Positions 1 to 7,028 of a stretch of DNA of 10,637 bases are shown here, one piece after another; positions within the stretch are counted from its first letter, which is position 1, and every line of letters starts with the position of its first letter. The notes below the pieces were generated by a model that saw only the letters and a program-made list of their open reading frames with translations, had not been told where the DNA came from and did no database searches. The DNA lies in contig JBDTMC010000271.1 of assembly GCA_039934475.1 (NCBI GenBank), forward strand, positions 1 to 10,637, in the 5' to 3' direction. The translations under genes were made by a program, and so were the position numbers. This stretch comes from JBDTMC01 sp039934475. Lineage in GTDB: Bacteria > Acidobacteriota > Terriglobia > Bryobacterales > Bryobacteraceae.

Positions 1-765
1 TCCGCGGAGAACGAGTGGCTGTTTGTCGACGAGGTTCACTACAACGATTTCATGTTGAACTCAACCTCATCACAAGATGTCGCCCGTTACGTGGACGGAA
101 CTACGAATTTTATCCAGATTCTCGAGCACGCGATGGAGTTATGCGGGAGAGACCTCGGCAGCGCCAGCGGAATACTGGAGATAGGGTGCGGTTACGGTCG
201 GATTGTGAGGGCCCTCCCCGAGAAGATAACACCAGATCGCATCTACGTGTGCGATGTCATCGAAGAGGCGAGCGACTTCTGTGCGCGGGAATTCGGCGTT
301 CGGAAGGCGAATGGCGACGAGATAGGCACTACCCTGCGTGAGTGCTTCGACGTCGTGTATCTACTCTCCGTATTCACTCACCTTGACGAAGAGCATATTA
401 CTCAGCTCTGGCAAAAGATCACGCAGTCGCTCCGTCCGGGTGGAATTCTGGTACTGACGCTGCACGGTCCTTCGTCGGCTGCGCAGATGGAAAACTACGG
501 GAAGCACTGGGAACAGCAGAAACCGGGTATCCTGGATACTCTCAATAAAACCGGCTATTATTACGAGAAATACAACTACTACAGTGAGAATTATGGGATG
601 TCCTGGTTTTCCCGCGATCGCTTCATGAACCTGATCGGAAAAATGGCTCCACCCTCCATACAAATGGCCCCTGTGTACTTTGGAGAGGCAGCGTTGGATG
701 GTCATCAGGATGTCTTCGTGTTTAGGCGGACGGCGCCGTCAGACGCCACTCCGGTCCATCAGTGA
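1..765 (+). CDS. SAM-dependent methyltransferase, class I (5' end outside window)
   Basis: The reading frame is open from base 1, so the gene starts upstream of the window; the first visible ATG (52) is probably internal because the codons before it read as ordinary protein (ending VHYNDF). The visible 254 codons hold a class I Rossmann methyltransferase core: motif I ILEIGCGYGR at 172-201 (glycine-rich SAM loop), an acidic residue after the second strand (YVCDV, Asp at 253-255) that would bind the ribose of SAM, FDVVYLLSVFTHL around 349-384, and the post-motif LRPGGILVLTL around 430-460. The C-terminal part is rich in aromatic residues (GYYYEKYNYYSENYG) and ends HQDVFVFRR, a tail seen in uncharacterised methyltransferases. 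The substrate cannot be read from sequence. It converges on the M28 peptidase gene with 7 bp between stop codons. Confidence 0.87.
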   Translation, partial: SAENEWLFVDEVHYNDFMLNSTSSQDVARYVDGTTNFIQILEHAMELCGRDLGSASGILEIGCGYGRIVRALPEKITPDRIYVCDVIEEASDFCAREFGVRKANGDEIGTTLRECFDVVYLLSVFTHLDEEHITQLWQKITQSLRPGGILVLTLHGPSSAAQMENYGKHWEQQKPGILDTLNKTGYYYEKYNYYSENYGMSWFSRDRFMNLIGKMAPPSIQMAPVYFGEAALDGHQDVFVFRRTAPSDATPVHQ

Positions 766-772
766 CCGGGCT

Positions 773-2368
773 TTAGTGGACGAACCGTGGCGGCGTGGCG
801 GTATCCGCGAACTCGAACCCCGCCACGAATGCCAGCCTCACGATCTTTTCCATCTTCGGGAAATTGATGCGGTCAACCATATCCGTTGTCTGGTGGTAAT
901 CGGGATGGAACCCAGTGAACCACCAGATAGCGGGGACATCTTTCAGCACGAACGGATACTGGTCGCTGCGAAAGAATACGTTAAGCGCGGGTTCCTCGTC
1001 CCATTTGTAGTCCAGCCGCAGTCCGACTGAATCGTTCGCCTTCTCGACTACGGCGCGGTAGTCCGGGCTGTAGTTGGTCCCCACCAAATTCAAATCATTC
1101 GACGTATCCGGAGCGATGGCGATGAGACCCTTCGTCTGTTCGCTCTCTGTCTCATTTCTCCCGATCATGTCGAAGTTGATCACCGCCCGGGTGGTCTCAA
1201 TCGGACGCAAGGGATGCGCGACGTAGTAGTACGATCCCAACAAGCCCCGCTCCTCGGCGGCGAATATCGCGAACACCACGGTGCGCCGCGGCTTGATCGG
1301 ATTTGCGGCAAACGCCCGCGCCAGCGCCACGACGCCTACCGTGCCCGATCCGTTGTCGTCCGCCCCGTGCATGATCCCATTCGCCGCTACGCCGTCGTGG
1401 TCATAGTGCGCGCTGAAGATTACCGTCTCGTCCTTCAACGCCGGATCGCTTCCCTCCACCATGCCAATCACATTGGCCGAAGTCCCTCGGCGGCGTTCGC
1501 TCAAAACCACATGCAAGGAGGCCTGCGTTCCCGGCAACTCCATCGATACGGGTTTCAAATTCCGATCGATCGATGTATGCAGCTCCGCCGCCTTCTTCCC
1601 GCCGGCCGCCAGCAACTGCGCCGCAACCGCATCGCCGATACTGAACATCGGAATCCGCAGAGCGCCGTCAGCCAGCGCCTGTGACGGCATCTTGGCCATT
1701 CTCTGCTGCGCCCCTGCAATTCGCGCAATGCGCTCCTGATTCGAAGGATGCTTCCGATTGGGTTCGGCCACGATGAGGACGCCCTTGGCCCCATGTGCCT
1801 GGGCATTGGAAACCTTCACAAACGTTCCCGCGTACCTCGTATTTCCCCGCCCATTGAAAATCGATTTTGGATCGTCTTCCTGCGGCTCATGATCGAAGAT
1901 CAGCACGATCTTTCCTCGCGCATCCACGCCTGCATAGTCGTCATAGCGGAGTTCCGGCGCGGTGATTCCAAAGCCGGCGAATATCACCGGCGCGGTCACG
2001 TCAACGTCCTCCGGAAACGCACCGCCGGCCTCGGGAAACCGGGACGTCTGCGACCGGCCGGCAACGCTTACGTCCAGTCGCGACTCTTGCCGGTCCACCC
2101 GGTACTCAATCAGCGGGACCTTTTGCAGGAACGTCCCTCCGGCCAGCGGCTTCAACCCCGCCTTGGTAAACTCACTGGCAATCCACTCGATGGCGACGTC
2201 GGAACCCCGTTGGAGGGACATTCGGCCTTCCAGCGGATCGGAGGCCAGAAATGTCAGGTCCGCCTTCATCGACGCGGCCTGAATGCGATTCATCCCATCC
2301 GCCGTGCGCGTCTTCATCTGGGCCACGAGCACACTAAGGAACACCAACCCGAGGGCGATGCGTTTCAT
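773..2368 (-). CDS. Secreted M28-family zinc aminopeptidase with PA-type insert
   Basis: The 531-residue protein starts with a signal peptide (MKRIALGLVFLSVLVAQ), so it probably acts in the periplasm or outside the cell, removing N-terminal residues from peptides. Residues about 120-290 resemble the protease-associated (PA) insert of this family (VIFAGFGI, GKIVLIFDHEP, GAKGVLIV). The catalytic M28 domain follows, with all expected di-zinc ligands visible: His321 in AHYDH, bridging Asp337 in GADDNGSG, Glu372/Glu373 in AAEERGLLGS (general base and ligand), Asp400 in NFDMIGR and His492 in DYHQTTD. Asp323 fits the usual Asp two residues after the first His. Length and motif order match complete PA-M28 peptidases, so the enzyme looks active. 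The exact peptide specificity is not readable. The ATG at 2368 lies 7 nt after a TATACT box and has no Shine-Dalgarno site, which suggests a leaderless mRNA. Confidence 0.93.
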   Translation of the reverse strand: MKRIALGLVFLSVLVAQMKTRTADGMNRIQAASMKADLTFLASDPLEGRMSLQRGSDVAIEWIASEFTKAGLKPLAGGTFLQKVPLIEYRVDRQESRLDVSVAGRSQTSRFPEAGGAFPEDVDVTAPVIFAGFGITAPELRYDDYAGVDARGKIVLIFDHEPQEDDPKSIFNGRGNTRYAGTFVKVSNAQAHGAKGVLIVAEPNRKHPSNQERIARIAGAQQRMAKMPSQALADGALRIPMFSIGDAVAAQLLAAGGKKAAELHTSIDRNLKPVSMELPGTQASLHVVLSERRRGTSANVIGMVEGSDPALKDETVIFSAHYDHDGVAANGIMHGADDNGSGTVGVVALARAFAANPIKPRRTVVFAIFAAEERGLLGSYYYVAHPLRPIETTRAVINFDMIGRNETESEQTKGLIAIAPDTSNDLNLVGTNYSPDYRAVVEKANDSVGLRLDYKWDEEPALNVFFRSDQYPFVLKDVPAIWWFTGFHPDYHQTTDMVDRINFPKMEKIVRLAFVAGFEFADTATPPRFVH

Positions 2369-2375
2369 AAAGGGG

Positions 2376-2381
2376 AGTATA
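2376..2381 (-). promoter_or_regulatory. -10 box (TATACT) of the M28 peptidase gene; likely leaderless
   Basis: Read on the minus strand, TATACT is followed by 7 nt (CCCCTTT) and then the ATG. A start 7-8 nt after a -10 box puts the A of the ATG at the transcription start. No purine-rich ribosome site fits between them. No good -35 is seen at 16-18 bp; a TTGAAA lies only 10 bp upstream, so the -35 contribution is uncertain. Confidence 0.5.
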
Positions 2382-2400
2382 GCGCTAATACTTTCAACGA

Positions 2401-2511
2401 AAAATCGTGTTGAAGTGTTGAAAGATTCTTCGCCAGTTCTGTCGTAAGCTTATGTCGGCGCGCCACTTAAGGAAATTCGCAAAAAATCGCGAGTGTTGAA
2501 AGTGTTGAAAG
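2401..2511. repeat. Imperfect direct repeat built of GTGTTGAA(AG) units
   Basis: Two blocks share the order AAAAATCG then two GTGTTGAA units: 2401-2425 (units at 2408-2415 and 2416-2425) and 2482-2511 (units at 2493-2500 and 2502-2511). The final GTGTTGAAAG decamer is identical in both. The reverse complement CTTTCAAC occurs at 2391-2398 and can pair with GTTGAAAG at 2418-2425. The blocks sit about 80 bp apart between the divergent promoters, so they may be protein-binding sites or copies of a dispersed genomic repeat. Confidence 0.6.
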
Positions 2512-2670
2512 CCCATTGTCTCAGAAATGGGCTCAACAGGACGTATTCGGATTTCAAAGAACAATGAGCTCGCGCCCATGGTGATTGGAGCACAACTAGA
2601 GTCGGGTACGAACACCGATTGCAGTAAGTGCTTGAGAGCACGGGGGAAATTTCGCTGTTTCCACGGGCAC

Positions 2671-2676
2671 TATAAT
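2671..2676 (+). promoter_or_regulatory. Consensus -10 box (TATAAT) of the 1026-residue protein gene; likely leaderless
   Basis: A perfect TATAAT is followed by TACGGGG (7 nt) and the ATG at 2684. This spacing places transcription start on the start codon. The GGGG abuts the ATG too closely to act as a normal Shine-Dalgarno site. The region 16-18 bp upstream shows no clear TTGACA-like -35. Confidence 0.55.
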
Positions 2677-2683
2677 TACGGGG

Positions 2684-5600
2684 ATGCTCGCTAAGCTGGT
2701 TTGCTGCTGCCTCCTACCGATCACGGTTGTTTTGGGAATGGATCGCGCCCTTGTGGTTGACTACGAGATAAATCCGCCGGACTTCTCGAACGAGGTGATA
2801 CGGCGCGTGGCGGCAACTGGGATGGCTGTCGATTTCCGGCAGTATTATCCACAACTGACGCAGACAGACCTTCGCGAGCACCGGATGATTGTGCTGGAGG
2901 CTTCGGCAGGTGGGATCGGCTCGAATTTGCAACTGACCGAAGCCGAGGTTCCCGCGCTGGTGCGTTGGGTCCGTAGCGGCGGCCTGTTGGTTGTGGGTAT
3001 TCCTCAAGACGCCGAGGCTTGGCCGCAGTTAGACGTCTATAACCGGCTGCTGGCGGGGACGGGCATTCGCGTCTTGCCGGCCATTGCCGATGACCGGGCG
3101 CAGTATTTCGGCTCGATGTTTCCGCACGGCTATCTGCGGGCGGAAGGATTTGCGGCACTGGGCACGGGCGAACGGCTGGTTCTGGACCGGTGCACACTGC
3201 TGGAGGTGGGCCCTTCCGCGGAAGTGCTAGCGCGGACTTCGGCGACCGCCTTCGCCGTGGAAGGGTTAGGCCGAGGGCGGGTAGCGCGGTTCACCAACAG
3301 CGGCGGTTTCCCGGTGGCGGCGCTGGCTGCCGTAGGCAAGGGTTTCGTCTTTGTCACCGGACGGTTCAACCTGAACATCGGCGGGTTCAACGGCCGGGTT
3401 GGCGTGCAGCCCACCAATTCGCTGGAATGGATTCCGGCGAGTGACCGGTTCATCCGCAATGTGTTCGCGGAGATGGTGCGCCGGGGCACCGCCGATCCAC
3501 GCGGCACGGAGACGGCCGAATTGCCGGTGGCCGCACCCGCGGGCGCCAGGGTGATTGTTGTTGATGCGGGGGGCTCGACGGATCCCGCGCCGGTGGACCG
3601 CGCCCGTTACCGGGCGTCAATTCGACGCGACGTCTTCGGTCCTTACCTAGACCATGGGATGCGCGCGGCATGGGGAAGCGTCGATCTGGACGACGCCCGG
3701 CTGACGCGGCTCGCCGAGGGGTTCAAGGGCGCCGGCCTGAACTACATCTGGGGCGTGGGCTGGCCGAAGGTGGGGCACTCCTGGGAGACGTTCGCCAAGG
3801 CGCTCGACGGCTCCGGGACGGGATGGTCGATCGGCATCAATTATCCGGGGGCGGGATTCGATAAGAAGCGATACGCCCGCAGCCGGGGTATCGACGGGAA
3901 AGAGATCGAAGTCCTTTCGCCGCTCGACCTACGGCTGTGGAACGAGATGATTATCCCGCCGTTGGAGGAGATGGCCCGGTTCAGTTTGCAGCACCCGTCG
4001 GTTAAGGGCACGACTATCGACTTCGAAATGTACGGCTATGAGCCAATCATCTTCTACCCGGAGGGCGTGGGGTTTGAAGACGTCGCGTACCGGGCATTCC
4101 TGCGAGGCGCCGAGGGACATGTGGATGCGGGCCTTTTGACGGAGGCGGCCGCGCTTGCTCCGGTGCAGCGATGGCCGTGGCTGAGGGACCACGGACTACT
4201 GGACACGTACTTTCTGATTCTGGAAGGTGAGAGTGAAAAGCTGGGGCGCCTGATGCGCGAGCGCGTGCATGCGATCAATCCCAAATTTATCCTCGGCGCG
4301 TATCAGGCGGGCCTGCCTTACAGCTGGTTCTATCGAGGGTTGCTGCGCGGCATGAGTACTCCGGAGATGCCGATGCTGTGGATGTCTTTTCAGGGGCTGT
4401 CGGCGAGGGACGTGGACCGTTTCTGGGGACGCGGGCAGCATATGCTGAATGCGGCCGCGCTGATGCTGGGCCTGCACCCGGTGGCGGAGTGGGACAAGGC
4501 GATGCTGGCGGGGCGAAAAGATCAGGATGGCTATTGGCTGAACCGGTATAACTGGCTGGTGGATGACGCCGCGGGGCGTAAGTCAATTGAGATTCCGGAG
4601 GGGACGCACGAGGAGTCGTGGGCGTCGCTTCGCGCGGGCAACCGGGCCTTGGATGAGTGGGAGAGCCAGGGTGTGCAGCACCGCGTGCTGAAGCTGGCCG
4701 ATGGACGGGATTTCTTCCCTGTCGGCCTGTATGGGTTCCCGGATAACCGAAGTGACGAGGCGATGTATCGCGAGGCGGCGGAGGCGGGCTTCAACTTCGT
4801 GGTGGGGCGTGAAGCGCGGGGTGGGTTCGTGCGCTCGTACGATTTGCCAGGGGGGCCTGCGGATGCGGATGCCGCCACGCGGCGCGGGTCGCTACTGGAT
4901 CTTTCGCAGCAAACGGAGCGCAAGCGGGGGGAACTGAGCGCGCTGGTGCAGGGCGCGCAGGACACGCCGGGACTTGTGGTGTGGCAAGGACCAGACGAGC
5001 CGAATTATTTCCCGTTTGGGGTGAAGGCGGGGCCTCTGGCGGATGGCCTGCGGGCGGGCGCTGAGGTACTGCGCCGGCTTTCGTCCGTTCCTCTGTGGAT
5101 CAACTTTAGTCCGACGGGGGATCATTTGCGGCCGGCGGATTTGTCGGCGCTGAGGCCGTATGTGGATATTCCGGATGTTGTTTCCTTCGATATTTATCCG
5201 GTGGGCGATGGAGCGGCGCTGCAGGAGAGCCCGTTTGCCGATCGGGGTTTGAGTTGCGTCGGAGAGTTGACACGCGCGTTGGTGCGGCTGGTGTCGGAGA
5301 ACGGCGTGCAGCGCAAGCCGGTGTGGATGGTTCTGCAGGCTTTCGGTTGGGGGGATTTGGGCAAGACGTCGAAGCCGCCGGAGAAGTGGACGGGGCGTCC
5401 GCCGGTGTATGAGGAGATTCGCTTCATGACGTTTGATGCGATTATCAACGGCGCCGGCGGGGTGGTGTATTGGGGCGCGCCTTTTCTGCCGAAGGGGGAT
5501 GGGGCTTGGCCGGCGTTGCTGAAGGTGGCGGCAGAGGTGAAAGGGCTGGGGGGCGCGCTGACTGGGGAGTGGGTGGCAGCGGAGCAGTATTTGAGCTTGT

Positions 5601-5764
5601 CGAATAGGAATGTGGAGGCGGCGGTGCGACGGGCGGGCGGCGTGACTTATGTGCTGCTGGCTAATGCGTCTTCGCAGGCGGCGGCGGGGGTGGAGATGCG
5701 GGTGGGTGGACGGGTGGTGCGGTTGGATTTCGGGGCTTGGGAGGTTAGGGTGGTTCGGGAGTGA
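2684..5764 (+). CDS. Large exported protein with GATase-like N-terminus and two glycosidase-like barrel regions
   Basis: This 1026-residue protein has an N-terminal hydrophobic signal (MLAKLVCCCLLPITVVLG), so it is probably exported. Residues about 20-270 resemble a non-catalytic class I glutamine-amidotransferase fold (ALVVDYEI, LVRWVRSGGLLVVGIP) with no visible Cys nucleophile elbow. Residues about 310-620 look like one barrel (GLNYIWGVGW, GTTIDFEMYG with Asp446 and Glu448, FILGAYQAGLPYSWFY). Residues about 675-965 look like a second, glycoside-hydrolase-type TIM barrel: FFPVGLYGFPDN, LVVWQGPDEPNYFP (Glu772 a plausible acid/base), VSFDIYPV, WMVLQAFGWGD and RFMTFDAIINGAGGVVYWG. A short beta-rich end (about 966-1026) may be a carbohydrate-binding or cap domain. 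A role in polysaccharide breakdown is inferred; the substrate and even catalytic activity are unproven, and I cannot assign a CAZy family. Its last codons recur at 6876-6956. Confidence 0.85.
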   Translation: MLAKLVCCCLLPITVVLGMDRALVVDYEINPPDFSNEVIRRVAATGMAVDFRQYYPQLTQTDLREHRMIVLEASAGGIGSNLQLTEAEVPALVRWVRSGGLLVVGIPQDAEAWPQLDVYNRLLAGTGIRVLPAIADDRAQYFGSMFPHGYLRAEGFAALGTGERLVLDRCTLLEVGPSAEVLARTSATAFAVEGLGRGRVARFTNSGGFPVAALAAVGKGFVFVTGRFNLNIGGFNGRVGVQPTNSLEWIPASDRFIRNVFAEMVRRGTADPRGTETAELPVAAPAGARVIVVDAGGSTDPAPVDRARYRASIRRDVFGPYLDHGMRAAWGSVDLDDARLTRLAEGFKGAGLNYIWGVGWPKVGHSWETFAKALDGSGTGWSIGINYPGAGFDKKRYARSRGIDGKEIEVLSPLDLRLWNEMIIPPLEEMARFSLQHPSVKGTTIDFEMYGYEPIIFYPEGVGFEDVAYRAFLRGAEGHVDAGLLTEAAALAPVQRWPWLRDHGLLDTYFLILEGESEKLGRLMRERVHAINPKFILGAYQAGLPYSWFYRGLLRGMSTPEMPMLWMSFQGLSARDVDRFWGRGQHMLNAAALMLGLHPVAEWDKAMLAGRKDQDGYWLNRYNWLVDDAAGRKSIEIPEGTHEESWASLRAGNRALDEWESQGVQHRVLKLADGRDFFPVGLYGFPDNRSDEAMYREAAEAGFNFVVGREARGGFVRSYDLPGGPADADAATRRGSLLDLSQQTERKRGELSALVQGAQDTPGLVVWQGPDEPNYFPFGVKAGPLADGLRAGAEVLRRLSSVPLWINFSPTGDHLRPADLSALRPYVDIPDVVSFDIYPVGDGAALQESPFADRGLSCVGELTRALVRLVSENGVQRKPVWMVLQAFGWGDLGKTSKPPEKWTGRPPVYEEIRFMTFDAIINGAGGVVYWGAPFLPKGDGAWPALLKVAAEVKGLGGALTGEWVAAEQYLSLSNRNVEAAVRRAGGVTYVLLANASSQAAAGVEMRVGGRVVRLDFGAWEVRVVRE

Positions 5765-5782
5765 GGGCCGGTGCCCCAACGG

Positions 5783-6778
5783 CTAGGGGAACCGAATGAA
5801 GCTGTGCGGGCCAGTTGCGTCTGTGTAGTAGCCGACCACTATGCCACCCGAAGTGACGCCGACCGGGTTGGTAAAGGATGATCCGGGCACCGCAAAGCTG
5901 AGGAATGCGCCTCCCTGCCCGCGCAAGAAACCGTTCACCACGGCGTTCACACGATAGCGGCCGGTAACGGTGTTGGCACTGTTGATGGCGGCTGGCGTGG
6001 TGCCGAGGGCGCCAGGAACGCCAAAGATCGTGAAGTCGCCCGTGGGAGAGCGCAGGAATCCCTGGTTACCGCCCGGCGTGAACCCGAGGACAACGCCCGA
6101 ATCATTCACGCTCTGCGGGAGAGTACCGATTGTCCCGGCGACGTCGAACACAATAACGGCGCCGCCAAGAGTGCGGAGGAAGCCATGGGGCACAGTAGAG
6201 CCGACAACATAATACGAGCCAGTGATGGTGTCACTGGCGTTGATTGCCTCCGGCAAGGTGTTGCTGCTACCTGCGATTGAGAAGGTGATGAACGAACCGT
6301 CGGGGTGGCGTAAGAAGCCCTGAGTCGCCGAACCATCGAAAAACGATCCGGTGATGGCACCCGCATTGTTGATTGCGCGCACAGAGGTAGCAGTTGATCC
6401 CGGCACGTCAAATGTCACGGGTGCGTGGCCGGGACGACGAAGGAAACCATGGCGAGCAAGATTGATATCCGTGTAATCGCCTGCGACGGTGCTATTAGCG
6501 TTGATGCTATTGGGGGAGATACTGGTTGCCCCGGGTACGTCGATGGTATTCAGGTCTCCAGCTGAATTCCGAAGGTATCCATGGCTATTGCCGGACGGGC
6601 CCGCGTACCAGCCCGTTATCATGCCGCTATCGTTGATGCCGGTAGGGACGGTGCTGAGTGCTCCTGGGACGTCGAAGGTAATTATGGTCTGGGCTTGAAG
6701 CGTACTAGCGACAGGCAGGCCAAAATACACCAACGCCACGGCAAAGCGCCGTTTATGCATGGGCCCACCCAAATTCAT
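5783..6778 (-). CDS. Secreted HAF-repeat protein (seven repeats, putative beta-propeller)
   Basis: The 331-residue protein has a signal peptide (core RRFAVALVYFGLPVASTLQAQ-like, ending near residue 30) followed by seven tandem repeats of about 40-47 residues covering residues 31-331. Each repeat reads roughly TFDVPGA-x-T-x-P-xx-IN-xx-G-x-I-T-G-x-Y then HGFLR and a G-containing turn. This is the pattern of the extracellular HAF repeat family. Seven short beta-rich repeats suggest a seven-bladed propeller; the biological role is unknown. The ATG at 6778 is preferred because GGGGGA lies 7-8 nt before it; a second ATG at 6760 would also leave a usable signal peptide. It converges on the 1026-residue gene with 18 bp between stops. 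No membrane anchor or sorting motif is seen at the C-terminus. Confidence 0.85.
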   Translation of the reverse strand: MNLGGPMHKRRFAVALVYFGLPVASTLQAQTIITFDVPGALSTVPTGINDSGMITGWYAGPSGNSHGYLRNSAGDLNTIDVPGATSISPNSINANSTVAGDYTDINLARHGFLRRPGHAPVTFDVPGSTATSVRAINNAGAITGSFFDGSATQGFLRHPDGSFITFSIAGSSNTLPEAINASDTITGSYYVVGSTVPHGFLRTLGGAVIVFDVAGTIGTLPQSVNDSGVVLGFTPGGNQGFLRSPTGDFTIFGVPGALGTTPAAINSANTVTGRYRVNAVVNGFLRGQGGAFLSFAVPGSSFTNPVGVTSGGIVVGYYTDATGPHSFIRFP

Positions 6779-6785
6779 GGTTTCT
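6779..6785 (-). promoter_or_regulatory. Spacer to the Shine-Dalgarno site of the HAF-repeat gene
   Basis: On the minus strand GGGGGAAG lies just before AAACC and the ATG at 6778, with the purine run at about 6784-6791. This supports the upstream ATG rather than the one at 6760, and contrasts with the leaderless-looking genes elsewhere in the window. Confidence 0.4.
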
Positions 6786-6875
6786 TCCCCCGTTTTGAAT
6801 TGCGGTGATCAGGTTAGCACAGCGACGTCGCACATGGCATCGCCACCTAATCGCAACTACTTAGCCGGCGACTGA

Positions 6876-6956
6876 GAGTGTGTTGAGACTTGGGCGGGTG
6901 GACGGGTGGATTTCGGGGCTTGGGAGGCACGAGCGGCGCTGGCGCAATGTTCGTGA
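6876..6956 (+). pseudogene. Fossil of the 3' end of a paralogue of the 1026-residue gene
   Basis: Read in one frame from 6876 this segment encodes a tail ending GGRVDFGAWEARAALAQCS then TGA. The real gene ends VEMRVGGRVVRLDFGAWE then VRVVRE and TGA (5689-5764). At DNA level GGGTGGACGGGTGG and ATTTCGGGGCTTGGGAGG are identical in both copies; the fossil lacks 9 nt (three codons, VRL) between them, an in-frame deletion, and retains GTTCG-x-GAGTG at the stop. A stop codon lies just upstream (6873-6875), so only the last 27 codons remain. It has no start and is not expected to be translated. Confidence 0.65.
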
Positions 6957-6966
6957 GTGGTCAATG

Positions 6967-6988
6967 TTTGCCTAATATTTTAAGCAAA
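6967..6988. promoter_or_regulatory. Operator-like palindrome O1 upstream of hipB
   Basis: TTTGC (6967-6971) and GCAAA (6984-6988) form the outer arms of an imperfect palindrome with an AT-rich centre. The left half TTTGCCTAATAT is identical to the left half of the second site at 7007-7018, exactly 40 bp away. Paired, regularly spaced palindromes upstream of a toxin-antitoxin operon are expected of HipB autoregulation; binding is inferred. Confidence 0.6.
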
Positions 6989-6992
6989 GTAA

Positions 6993-7021
6993 TTGTTAAC
7001 TGATGATTTGCCTAATATAAT
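6993..7021 (+). promoter_or_regulatory. hipBA promoter: TTGTTA - 17 bp - TATAAT
   Basis: The -35 is TTGTTA (6993-6998, 4 of 6 to consensus) and the -10 is a perfect TATAAT (7016-7021), separated by exactly 17 bp. Seven nt after the -10 comes GTG at 7029, the proposed start codon, so transcription would begin at or next to the start. The -10 lies inside operator O2, giving a direct route to repression. Confidence 0.7.
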
Positions 7022-7026
7022 AGGCA
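7009..7026. promoter_or_regulatory. Operator-like palindrome O2 overlapping the hipB -10 box
   Basis: TGCCTA and TAGGCA are perfect 6-bp arms around ATATAA. The site covers the whole -10 hexamer, so a bound HipB dimer would block RNA polymerase. Centre-to-centre distance to O1 is 40 bp, close to four helical turns, which would put both sites on roughly one face of DNA. Confidence 0.65.
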
Positions 7027-7028
7027 TT

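Larger units (their letters stand above)
2369..2683. other. Intergenic region with divergent promoters and hairpins
   Basis: This 315-bp gap separates two divergent genes. No convincing gene is seen in it; short frames on the minus strand lack start signals and family resemblance. It contains the two -10 boxes annotated separately, GTTGAAAG-type repeats, a compound inverted repeat at 2504-2537 (outer GTTGA/TCAAC, inner GCCCAT/ATGGGC, 10-nt loop) and a small hairpin GTGCT-TGAG-AGCAC at 2628-2641, about 30 bp before the forward -10 box. Confidence 0.6.

Noticed and set aside
754..781. GTCCA/TGGAC inverted repeat across the convergent stops of the methyltransferase and M28 genes as a bidirectional terminator
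   Set aside because: Only 5 bp pair, with an 18-nt loop and no T-run on either strand.
1748..2413. A 221-codon plus-strand frame opposite the M28 peptidase
   Set aside because: It mirrors the peptidase gene, lacks a ribosome site and family motifs, and the opposite strand has all M28 catalytic residues.
4892..5779. A 295-codon open frame on the minus strand opposite the 3' part of the 1026-residue gene
   Set aside because: The translation is low-complexity, rich in His, Arg and Pro, with no domain; it is the usual antisense shadow of a G+C-rich gene.
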